From positions 41,373 to 105,372 of the forward strand of contig NZ_MAIQ01000010.1 of assembly GCF_001678845.1 (NCBI RefSeq): a stretch of 64,000 nucleotides of DNA, read 5' to 3'. A program made the position numbers and the translations under genes. The notes under the pieces were generated by a model that had not been told where the DNA came from, did not search any database, and worked only from the letters and a program-made list of their open reading frames with translations. The DNA comes from Christensenella intestinihominis. GTDB taxonomy: Bacteria > Bacillota > Clostridia > Christensenellales > Christensenellaceae. Of the stretch, positions 57,504-64,000 are shown piece by piece. The stretch's first letter is position 1; every line of letters begins with the position of its first letter.

Positions 57504-58916
57504 TTATTGCAGGACAATCGGTTCAATATCCAGCATTTCGCAGATTTTAACCAGTTCTTCCACACAGTTCCCCCGCACGCCGTGCGCGTGATTGGAACCG
57601 TAGAGGTTAATCAACTCCTCCGCCGATACGCCGATTTTGATATACGCCGCCGGCCAGTTGATTTGCGTCTCTTCCATCTTTTCGCGCGGGAATTCCAGCG
57701 TTTTTGCCGGGAAAATAACCATCCGGTATTTTCCATTGCTGCGCGTCAGCCGTGCGCAGGTAAGCTCCCCGGCCTTTGCCATATACTGCACCGTCGCTCC
57801 GCCGGCCTCAAAAAAGTCGGGGGTTTGCGCATAAAATTCAACATTCCTGAGGTTTTCCCGGTAGTCGTCCGACAGTCCCGCATAATAGGTGGACTGTGAA
57901 CCGCAGTTTGAGAATACGAACACGTCGTTTTCCGTATCGTAATGGCGGAAATCGAAGAACAGGGGCGGCGCGCCCGTCAGCAGGTTCATAATATACATGG
58001 TAAGGCCGCCGTCCATATCGTTTTCGCAGGCCGTGGGCGTAATATCCTTTTCCCCCTCCATGTCGTAAGGGTCGTTGAGGAACGCCTGCGACAGGCACTG
58101 CGTCACGAAATGGTTGCCCATTTCCGGCTGGCATTTGATGCCGATGAAGGAAAGCTCGCGGTCCCGCACCATGTCTTTTGTCGCCAGGTAGCAGCGTATC
58201 TGGAAACGCAGCTTTTCTTCCGTGAGTCCTTCCCCGTCATAATGGATGCAGCCGATGTTTTCGGTCAGCCACTCGAACGCATGCTGTTCCCGGTCTTTAT
58301 CGATCAGCTCCGCGAGGCGCAGGATTTCCATCTCGTCAATATGCTCGCAATCGATGCCGAACTTTTTCATCCATACGGATTGCTCGGCAACGCCCGTGTA
58401 CATACCCATGCTGCGCCCGCCGATCATTCCGTATACGCTTCCCTTGAGGGAAGTCGCGACCTTGGCGGCCCTCGCAAAGCTCAAAATCTTATCCATCACT
58501 TCCTTTTGGGCGACGTCTCCCCACACGCGGTAATTGCGGACGCCAAGCTGGTCAAGGCTGCCCGCGCTTGCCATCATACCCACAAGCCCCGCATATTCGG
58601 GGTTCAGGTTGGAAAGCATCAGCAGCGGCCTGTCGATGAACCGTGCCGCGATCACCGCGAGGTTCGGATAAACCCAAATCGTAAAGTTGAAGATTACGCC
58701 GTCCACATCCGCGGCCATCAGCTTTTTTGCCTCGTCCGCCGCTTCCTTCGCGGTATGAACAATGACGTCCGCCACCACAAGGTCAATTTCTCCCGTACTG
58801 CGGATTTGCGAGACGACCTTTTCTTCAAACTCCTTGTTCATCGCATACAGATTGTTATGCGCTTTTTCCCGGTTGTCCGAAATCGTTAAAAGCCCAAGCT
58901 TCGGTTTCCTATACAT
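57504..58916 (-). CDS. L-fucose/L-arabinose isomerase-family protein
   Basis: The 470-residue protein starts MYRKPKLGLLTISDNREKAH and fits the fucose/arabinose isomerase fold: an N-terminal Rossmann-like region with VDGVIFNFTIWVYPNLAVIA and LLMLSNLNPEYAGLVGMM, a middle domain with GIKCQPEMGNHFVTQCLSQA, and a C-terminal part with YGSNHAHGVRGN. The glutamate, aspartate and histidine in these segments are likely Mn2+ ligands. It would interconvert an aldose and a ketose. As the last gene of the operon, it probably acts on the sugar imported by the ABC system and epimerised by the epimerase. Confidence 0.8.
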   Translation of the reverse strand: MYRKPKLGLLTISDNREKAHNNLYAMNKEFEEKVVSQIRSTGEIDLVVADVIVHTAKEAADEAKKLMAADVDGVIFNFTIWVYPNLAVIAARFIDRPLLMLSNLNPEYAGLVGMMASAGSLDQLGVRNYRVWGDVAQKEVMDKILSFARAAKVATSLKGSVYGMIGGRSMGMYTGVAEQSVWMKKFGIDCEHIDEMEILRLAELIDKDREQHAFEWLTENIGCIHYDGEGLTEEKLRFQIRCYLATKDMVRDRELSFIGIKCQPEMGNHFVTQCLSQAFLNDPYDMEGEKDITPTACENDMDGGLTMYIMNLLTGAPPLFFDFRHYDTENDVFVFSNCGSQSTYYAGLSDDYRENLRNVEFYAQTPDFFEAGGATVQYMAKAGELTCARLTRSNGKYRMVIFPAKTLEFPREKMEETQINWPAAYIKIGVSAEELINLYGSNHAHGVRGNCVEELVKICEMLDIEPIVLQ

Positions 58917-58927
58917 TGTCTTTCTCC

Positions 58928-59896
58928 TTATCTGTTTTTAATTGAATCTGCAAACATTGCGATAAATATAATCAGGCCGCGTACAAACGGATAGATAAAC
59001 GGGCTTGCCCCGAGGAGCCCCAGGCCGTTCTCGATAATCACCAGCATAAGGATGCCGAGGATGGTTCCCGGAATGAGGGAGCCCTTGCCGCCAAAAAGGC
59101 TTGTGCCGCCAAGCACAATTGCCGTAACCGTTGTGAATTCAAGGCCCACGCCCATATAGGGCTGTACCGCGCCGACGTTAATCATGGCCGCAATCCCGCC
59201 GATGGCCGAGCAGATGCCCGAGAATACAAACAGTGTCATCATGGTTTTTCCAACCTTGATTCCCATTTTTTCCGCCGCCTGCTGCGAACACCCGATGGCG
59301 ATCACATTGCGCCCGAACCGCGTTTTCGACAGCACGACCTGCCCGACGATCAGCATCACAATGCCGATCAGCACAATCACCGGCAGGAAGCCAAACACCT
59401 GGAACATCCCCGCTTCCTTGATGGAGCTGTCAAAGAACACCTGCCGTCCTTTGGAAATCAGCAGGGCCACGCCCCGCAGGCCGATCATCATGCCGAGCGT
59501 CGTCAGCATGGAATTCATTTTCAGCTTCGATACCATAAGGCCGTTCACCGCCCCGATGCCCGCGCCTACGAGGATGCATACGATAAGCGCCGCCGGGATG
59601 GGCACGCCCGCCTTCATCAGGATCACCGCGGTCGCCGCCGATACAAACGCATTCGAGCCGACGGACATATCGAGCGAGCCCGTCAAGATAATAAATGTCA
59701 GCCCTGTGCAAATGATGAACGATACACAGCTTGAAAGAAGCAGCTGCTGGATGTTAAACGCCGTCAGGAAGGTGGGCGTCGCGCATCCGAAAATGACGAC
59801 AACCACCACAAACACAATATAAAACCCGTAATTGGAAAGCGTTTTTCCGAATCCTTTGCCTCCCGTCAGGGCTGCCGTACCTAAATCACGTCCCAT
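58928..59896 (-). CDS. sugar ABC transporter permease (RbsC-like), second of two
   Basis: The start MGRDLGTAALTGGKGF at 59896 shares bases with the ATPase stop (TAATG). The 322-residue BPD_transp_2 permease has TFIILTGSLDMSVGSNAFVS, GRNVIAIGCSQQAAEKMGI (coupling loop) and GGTSLFGGKGSLIPGTILG. With the permease at 61412-62398 it would form a heterodimer, unlike the single-permease transporter at the other end of the window. It is followed after 11 bases by the isomerase. Confidence 0.92.
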   Translation of the reverse strand: MGRDLGTAALTGGKGFGKTLSNYGFYIVFVVVVVIFGCATPTFLTAFNIQQLLLSSCVSFIICTGLTFIILTGSLDMSVGSNAFVSAATAVILMKAGVPIPAALIVCILVGAGIGAVNGLMVSKLKMNSMLTTLGMMIGLRGVALLISKGRQVFFDSSIKEAGMFQVFGFLPVIVLIGIVMLIVGQVVLSKTRFGRNVIAIGCSQQAAEKMGIKVGKTMMTLFVFSGICSAIGGIAAMINVGAVQPYMGVGLEFTTVTAIVLGGTSLFGGKGSLIPGTILGILMLVIIENGLGLLGASPFIYPFVRGLIIFIAMFADSIKNR

Positions 59897-61401
59897 TATT
59901 GTTCCTCCTCCCCTACGCACAAGGCCATCAGGTTCTGCCGTTCCATATTTTCCTTGCCGACCTCGGCGACAATCCTGCCCTTATTCATGACAAGCACCCG
60001 GTCCGAAAGCGTGAGGATTTCCTCTATTTCCGAAGAAATCAGCAGCACCGCCGCGCCGTCGTTTGCAAGCTCGGCCACCTTTACATGAATTTCATTTTTT
60101 GAACCGACATCCACGCCGCGCGTCGGCTCGTCCAGTACGAAAAAGTCCGGGCGCCTCTGCAGCCATTTGCTGAACACAACCTTTTGCTGGTTTCCGCCCG
60201 AAAGCTGGGAGGCCAGTATCTTCATATCCGGCGCCTTGATATTAAGCCGCTCTTTCATTTCGTCCGCCGCCGCCATTTCCTTTTTGGGGTTCAGCACCTT
60301 GAGCGCTTTGCTTGCAAACTGCCGCAGGCTTGCCGCGGAATTGTTTTTCCACAGCGGCTGCGTGAGGAAAAGGCCGTCCTTGTGCCGGTTCTCCGTAACA
60401 TATCCTGATTTTTCAAGCAATTTCGTGCTGGAGACCTGCTTCAATTCCCCGTCCGTATTGAGGGACACCCTGCCGCCGGCCCGCGCGTCCAGCCCGAACA
60501 TCGCGCGGATGGTCTCGGAACGGCCGGAGCCCATAAGCCCCCAAATTCCGAGCACTTCCCCGCTGTGTACCTCAAAAGACACATCGTGCGGGAGCTTCTC
60601 CCCCGAAATATGCTCCGCCTTTACCACCACATTCCCAACCTGTGCGGTTCTCTTGGGAATTTCCTTTTCCTTGGATTCCCCGATAATAAACTTGATGATA
60701 TCCTCCCGTGAGAAATCCGCCATGTTTCCGCTGCCCGATACCCTGCCGTCGCGCAGCACGGTTACGGTCTCGCAGATTTCGGCGACCTCGTCGAGGAAAT
60801 GGGAGATGAATATGATGGTATCACCCCGCTTTTTCAGCGAGCCGATCACCTCGAACAGCTTTTCCTTCTCCTTGAAGGTAAGCGAGGATGTCGGCTCGTC
60901 AAACAGCAGGTATTTTGCGCCTGCCGCAAGCGCGCGGGCAATTTCAATAATCTGCCGGTCGCCGATCGGGATACTGCTGATTTTCGCCTTGGGTGAAATT
61001 GTGCTGCCGAGAATATCCAGGTATTTCCTCGCTTCGGTTTCCATATAGGCGTAATCGAGGAAAGGCGATTTTTCTTTGCTGACCAGATGGGAGATAAACA
61101 TATTTTCCGCAACCGTCATGGTTTCAAACACCACCGGCTCCTGGTGGATGAATGCGATTCCCGCCGCTTCCGCGTCGCGGGGGTTATTGATCTCCACCTT
61201 TTTTCCATCGAGTATAATTTCGCCCGAATCCTGTTTCAGGACACCCGCGATAATATTCATGAGAGTCGATTTCCCTGCGCCGTTGATGCCGATGAGGCCC
61301 ATCGACTGCCCCGCATTTGCGCATACCGTCACGTCGTCGAGGGCGCGCACACCGGGGAATTGTTTTACAATATTCCTGAGCTGTAACGATGCATTTTCCA
61401 T
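59896..61401 (-). CDS. sugar ABC transporter ATP-binding protein (RbsA/MglA-like)
   Basis: The start MENASLQLRNIVKQFPG at 61401 follows AGGAGGGG, giving about 501 residues with two ABC cassettes. First: GINGAGKSTLMNI, signature region SIPIGDRQIIEIARALA, DEPTSSLTFKE. Second: GLMGSGRSETIRA (degenerate Walker A), LSGGNQQKVVFSKWL, DEPTRGVDVGSK. It energises the flanking permease pair. The stop overlaps the next permease start. Confidence 0.94.
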   Translation of the reverse strand: MENASLQLRNIVKQFPGVRALDDVTVCANAGQSMGLIGINGAGKSTLMNIIAGVLKQDSGEIILDGKKVEINNPRDAEAAGIAFIHQEPVVFETMTVAENMFISHLVSKEKSPFLDYAYMETEARKYLDILGSTISPKAKISSIPIGDRQIIEIARALAAGAKYLLFDEPTSSLTFKEKEKLFEVIGSLKKRGDTIIFISHFLDEVAEICETVTVLRDGRVSGSGNMADFSREDIIKFIIGESKEKEIPKRTAQVGNVVVKAEHISGEKLPHDVSFEVHSGEVLGIWGLMGSGRSETIRAMFGLDARAGGRVSLNTDGELKQVSSTKLLEKSGYVTENRHKDGLFLTQPLWKNNSAASLRQFASKALKVLNPKKEMAAADEMKERLNIKAPDMKILASQLSGGNQQKVVFSKWLQRRPDFFVLDEPTRGVDVGSKNEIHVKVAELANDGAAVLLISSEIEEILTLSDRVLVMNKGRIVAEVGKENMERQNLMALCVGEEEQ

Positions 61402-61411
61402 TTTTCCCCTC

Positions 61412-62398
61412 CTACAACCGTTTTCTCTGCGTATCCACAAAGGTCAGGGCCACGATTACGCTGCCTTTAATGACCATCTGGACATAATAGGAGACTTCCA
61501 GAAGATTCATGCCGTTTGACAGCAGGGTGATGAAAAGCGCGCCCATAACCGCGCCGACCACGCTGCCCGTTCCGCCATAGATGCTGACGCCGCCGATGAC
61601 CGCCGAACTGATGACGTCGAGCACCATCGTGTCCCCGCCCATGGAGGCAGATGCGCTCCCGAGCCGCGCCGTCAGTAGAATTGCCGCTACGCCCGCCATC
61701 AGGGCGCTTACGATATATACCATGAATTTCGTCTTAACCACCGGCGTGCCCGAAACGCGCGCCGTTTCTTCATTGGTGCCGAGCTGGTAAACCCACCGCC
61801 CGAACATCGTGCGGGCAAGCAGGAAATTCGCGATAAACGCTACGATAATCAGGATGACGATAGGCGCGATCTGTACGCCGCCGATCCCTGCCGTCAGTGT
61901 GGAGACGAACTCGTCCGGAAGGCCGTAAATGCTTTCCGCATTGGTATAAAATACCGCCAGGCCGTTCGCGATTACCTGCGTCGCGAGCGTTACGATAAAG
62001 GGCACCATTTTTGCCTTGGCCACCGCAAGGCCGTTGATAACGCCGAAAACAGCCGCTACCCCCAGCATCGTCAGGCAGCCGAGCGCAATATTGTTCGTTT
62101 TAATCATGATATCGCCGCCGATGACTGCGGACGCCGCCATCACGGCGGGCAATGAAAGGTCCATGCCGCCCGTGACCAGTACGAAGGTGATGCCGACCGC
62201 AAGAACGCCGACCGCGCTTGTCTGCACCACAATATTAAGAAGGTTGGTTGGGTCAAAAAAACCTTTAATTCCAATCGCCATCGCGATAATCAGGCCCGCA
62301 ATGACCACAAGCATGACCATGTTTGCTTTGCTGATCCGAAGTTTTGACAAAAATGAGCTCCTGCGGCCTGCCGCTGCATTTGCCTGTAAATTGCTCAT
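61412..62398 (-). CDS. sugar ABC transporter permease (RbsC-like), first of two
   Basis: The start MSNLQANAAAGRRSSF at 62398 follows GAGAGGA; an upstream in-frame ATG lacks a site. The 328-residue permease carries GITFVLVTGGMDLSLPAVMA, GRWVYQLGTNEETARVSG and GGVSIYGGTGSVVGAVMG. It ends 11 bases before the ATPase start. Hydrophobic segments number about nine or ten. Confidence 0.92.
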   Translation of the reverse strand: MSNLQANAAAGRRSSFLSKLRISKANMVMLVVIAGLIIAMAIGIKGFFDPTNLLNIVVQTSAVGVLAVGITFVLVTGGMDLSLPAVMAASAVIGGDIMIKTNNIALGCLTMLGVAAVFGVINGLAVAKAKMVPFIVTLATQVIANGLAVFYTNAESIYGLPDEFVSTLTAGIGGVQIAPIVILIIVAFIANFLLARTMFGRWVYQLGTNEETARVSGTPVVKTKFMVYIVSALMAGVAAILLTARLGSASASMGGDTMVLDVISSAVIGGVSIYGGTGSVVGAVMGALFITLLSNGMNLLEVSYYVQMVIKGSVIVALTFVDTQRKRL

Positions 62399-62466
62399 AT
62401 GCCTTATTCCTCTCTTTCCCGAAAATAATTCCAAATCTTTGTGGGTGATCCAAAATGCGGCGATGT

Positions 62467-62488
62467 GCGGGGGAAAAGCTTCCCCCGC
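62467..62488 (-). other. perfect stem-loop between binding protein and permease genes
   Basis: GCGGGGGAA (62467-62475), loop AAGC, TTCCCCCGC (62480-62488). No T-run follows on the minus strand. Like the hairpin at 9645-9684, it lies directly after a binding-protein gene and probably stabilises that upstream mRNA segment or attenuates distal expression. Confidence 0.65.
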
Positions 62489-62503
62489 GCATCCCCCGGT
62501 CCC

Positions 62504-63577
62504 TTATTCGTCGTATACAAAGCCCCATACATTCTGGCATTCGTCCAGGTTGTTCGGCGTGCATACCTTGCCTTTTACGAGGATTTCCTCATTCCCGAGG
62601 TCTTCGCCATTGTGGATTTTTGTAAGCGCCTCTGTGAGGGCCACCGTCATCGCGTCGATATCGAACGCCGTGCTGACGTCGTTATAGCCCTGTTCAAGCA
62701 TTGCCGCGCCGTTGGGGGCAACGTCCTGCGTGCCGATATACATATGGTTTTCTTCACCGTAGGGAGCCCACTTGTTTACACGTTCGAGCGCCGACTGTAC
62801 GGCGGGCATCAGCATATCGGAAGCAACGAATACTCCGTTGGCGTCCGGGTGTGCCTGGAGGGCCGCCGTGAGGCCGGACAGCGCCTTATCGGGGTCCCAC
62901 TCGGAAGGAACGTCCTGCAGGGGGGTAATGCCCATTTCTTCACAGGCCTGTTTAAAGCCCTTGTCGCGGTTGATCGCGTTTTCGTCAACCAGGTCGCCCA
63001 TGACGTTAATCAGCTTCGGTTCCACGCCGTCCTTCTGCATCAGCTCGATCAAATACTTTGTCGTCGTATATGCCTGGTCTACCGCGTCAAGGCCGATATG
63101 CGCGTCCGCTTTTTCATCCGCATCCGGGGTTGCCGCGCGGTTATAGGTGATAACCGGGATTCCGGCCGCGTGCGCTTCCTTGATGCTGGAAACAATTGCT
63201 TTGGAGTCCTGCGGCATCATCACGATCGCATCCGGCTTTTTGGCGATCAGGTCCTTGATGTTGTTCGCCTGCTTGCTGACGTCCGCATCCGCAACCGTAA
63301 AGGAATAGCTGATCTTCGGATCATTCGCTTCGCCCTGTTTTACCGCATAATCTTCAAACGCCTGGTAAATTGTCGTCTCTTTGGATGCGAACGAGAAGCC
63401 CACGTTCATTTCATCCCCGCCTGCCGCTGCGCCGCTTGTTTCCGCATCCGCGCCCGCAGCCGGTTCTGTTGCCGCGGCAGGCGATTCCGTCGCCGCCGTG
63501 CCCCCGCCCGAGGAGCAACCCGCAAATACGGTCATTGCCATCACAACTGCCAATACTACAATCAATAACTTTTTCAT
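62504..63577 (-). CDS. sugar-binding lipoprotein of ABC transporter
   Basis: The start MKKLLIVVLAVVMAMTVFAG at 63577 follows AGGAGG; 357 residues. The lipobox VFAGC places the lipid anchor at Cys21, followed by an Ala/Thr/Glu-rich linker to about residue 58. The Peripla_BP_4 domain follows (NVGFSFASKETTIYQAFEDY, AIVMMPQDSKAIVSSIKEAH, GIPVITYNRAATPDADEKA). It delivers a monosaccharide to the two-permease transporter. It differs clearly from the first binding protein, so the two systems carry different ligands. Confidence 0.92.
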   Translation of the reverse strand: MKKLLIVVLAVVMAMTVFAGCSSGGGTAATESPAAATEPAAGADAETSGAAAGGDEMNVGFSFASKETTIYQAFEDYAVKQGEANDPKISYSFTVADADVSKQANNIKDLIAKKPDAIVMMPQDSKAIVSSIKEAHAAGIPVITYNRAATPDADEKADAHIGLDAVDQAYTTTKYLIELMQKDGVEPKLINVMGDLVDENAINRDKGFKQACEEMGITPLQDVPSEWDPDKALSGLTAALQAHPDANGVFVASDMLMPAVQSALERVNKWAPYGEENHMYIGTQDVAPNGAAMLEQGYNDVSTAFDIDAMTVALTEALTKIHNGEDLGNEEILVKGKVCTPNNLDECQNVWGFVYDE

Positions 63578-63606
63578 TTTTTTCCTCCTGGTATTTTTAT
63601 TTTGGA

Positions 63607-64000
63607 TTACCCCAAAAATACTTTTTTCACAAATTGCAGCGATTCCCGGATGTCCGCGTCCATCTGTTCTTCGCTTGCACCTTCCGAGATGTCCCGCCAT
63701 ATCTTGATGTCGCTTCCCACCGTGCCCCCCGGCTTCACGAACGGCTCCATTACCACCGCGCCCCCGTATCCGATGTCGCGCAGCGCCTCGCCCATTTCCG
63801 CCCACGGCATGTGTCCTTTCCCCGGAACCTTCCGGTTCGCTTCCCCGATGTGGAAATGCCCGAGATTGCTTCCCGTCGCGCGGATCGCGTCCCCGAGATA
63901 ATCCTCCTCGATGTTCATATGGAAGCAGTCCAGCATCACCTTGGCGTTTTCCCTGCCGATGTCTTCCACAAACCGCACCGCCTCCGCGGCGCTGTTGATG
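63607..64000 (-). CDS. D-allulose/D-tagatose 3-epimerase-like sugar isomerase, 5' end outside window
   Basis: Only the C-terminal 131 codons are present; the frame is open to the window edge. The visible part matches the ketose 3-epimerase TIM barrel: MLDCFHMNIEEDYLGDAI (the metal-binding Asp and substrate His region), LGHFHIGEANRKVPGKGHMP (metal His and substrate-binding Arg) and AVVMEPFVKPGGTVGSDI with the catalytic glutamate. Such enzymes interconvert ketoses at C3 (fructose/psicose, tagatose/sorbose, ribulose/xylulose). It is the most upstream visible gene of the sugar operon, 29 bases before the binding protein. Confidence 0.85.
   Translation of the reverse strand, partial: INSAAEAVRFVEDIGRENAKVMLDCFHMNIEEDYLGDAIRATGSNLGHFHIGEANRKVPGKGHMPWAEMGEALRDIGYGGAVVMEPFVKPGGTVGSDIKIWRDISEGASEEQMDADIRESLQFVKKVFLG

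Noticed and set aside
1..64000. tRNA, rRNA, CRISPR array, transposase or integrase genes
   Set aside because: None recognised on either strand when reading the sequence and the translated frames.

Overview
The window reads as a single-membrane Gram-positive bacterium of the Clostridia. Evidence: an HPr kinase, murB, PHP, rapZ, whiA, Crh-like HPr cluster in Firmicutes order, lipoprotein-anchored sugar-binding proteins, strong AGGAGG-type ribosome binding sites and sigma-A promoters. Coding sequence is fairly GC-rich. A Christensenellaceae-like lineage is plausible, but that is inference from gene content only. No tRNA, rRNA, CRISPR array, intact insertion sequence or prophage was seen.

Region 1 (1-11,981): an orphan methyltransferase fragment, cobT and a small membrane protein. 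A large minus-strand catabolic operon then runs from 10,821 down to 2,749: ribose/AI-2-type ABC transporter (binding protein, ATPase, permease), a TPP-dependent acetoin/pyruvate-dehydrogenase-like complex (E1 alpha, E1 beta, a stand-alone lipoyl protein, a truncated E2), and a glycerol-kinase-like gene broken by an internal deletion. A divergent DeoR-family regulator and phased TTCGTT repeats over the promoter suggest local control.

Region 2 (12,000-31,500): a zinc/cadmium efflux ATPase with its SmtB/CzrA-type sensor and a Nudix hydrolase, a cell-surface 5'-nucleotidase, an esterase, ferritin, a MATE pump with a TetR regulator, and the NfnAB transhydrogenase behind a structured leader. Next come an AT-rich gap with three perfect DnaA boxes, a beta-propeller membrane protein, a YhhN protein, a TrkA-C membrane protein, a family 6 DNA glycosylase and a GNAT acetyltransferase. 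The most unusual unit follows: a three-gene operon with a pentameric ligand-gated channel-like protein, a voltage-gated-type K+ channel and a small polytopic membrane protein.

Region 3 (31,592-45,865): xylulokinase / NagD-type phosphatase / glycerol-1-phosphate dehydrogenase operon, pfkA, dnaE, then the HAD-hprK-murB-PHP-rapZ-whiA-crh operon. The HPr-like protein carries Lys at position 15 and keeps Ser46, so it looks regulatory (Crh-type).

Region 4 (45,870-64,000, all minus strand): a remnant GGDEF tail behind an intact diguanylate cyclase, a LytS-like kinase with a REC plus SARP-type regulator, uvrC, an FHA-RodA-PBP elongation module, a membrane protein, a J-domain protein, a DUF5685-type protein, and a sugar operon (allulose-3-epimerase-like protein, two-permease ABC transporter, fucose/arabinose isomerase-like enzyme) that runs off the window edge.
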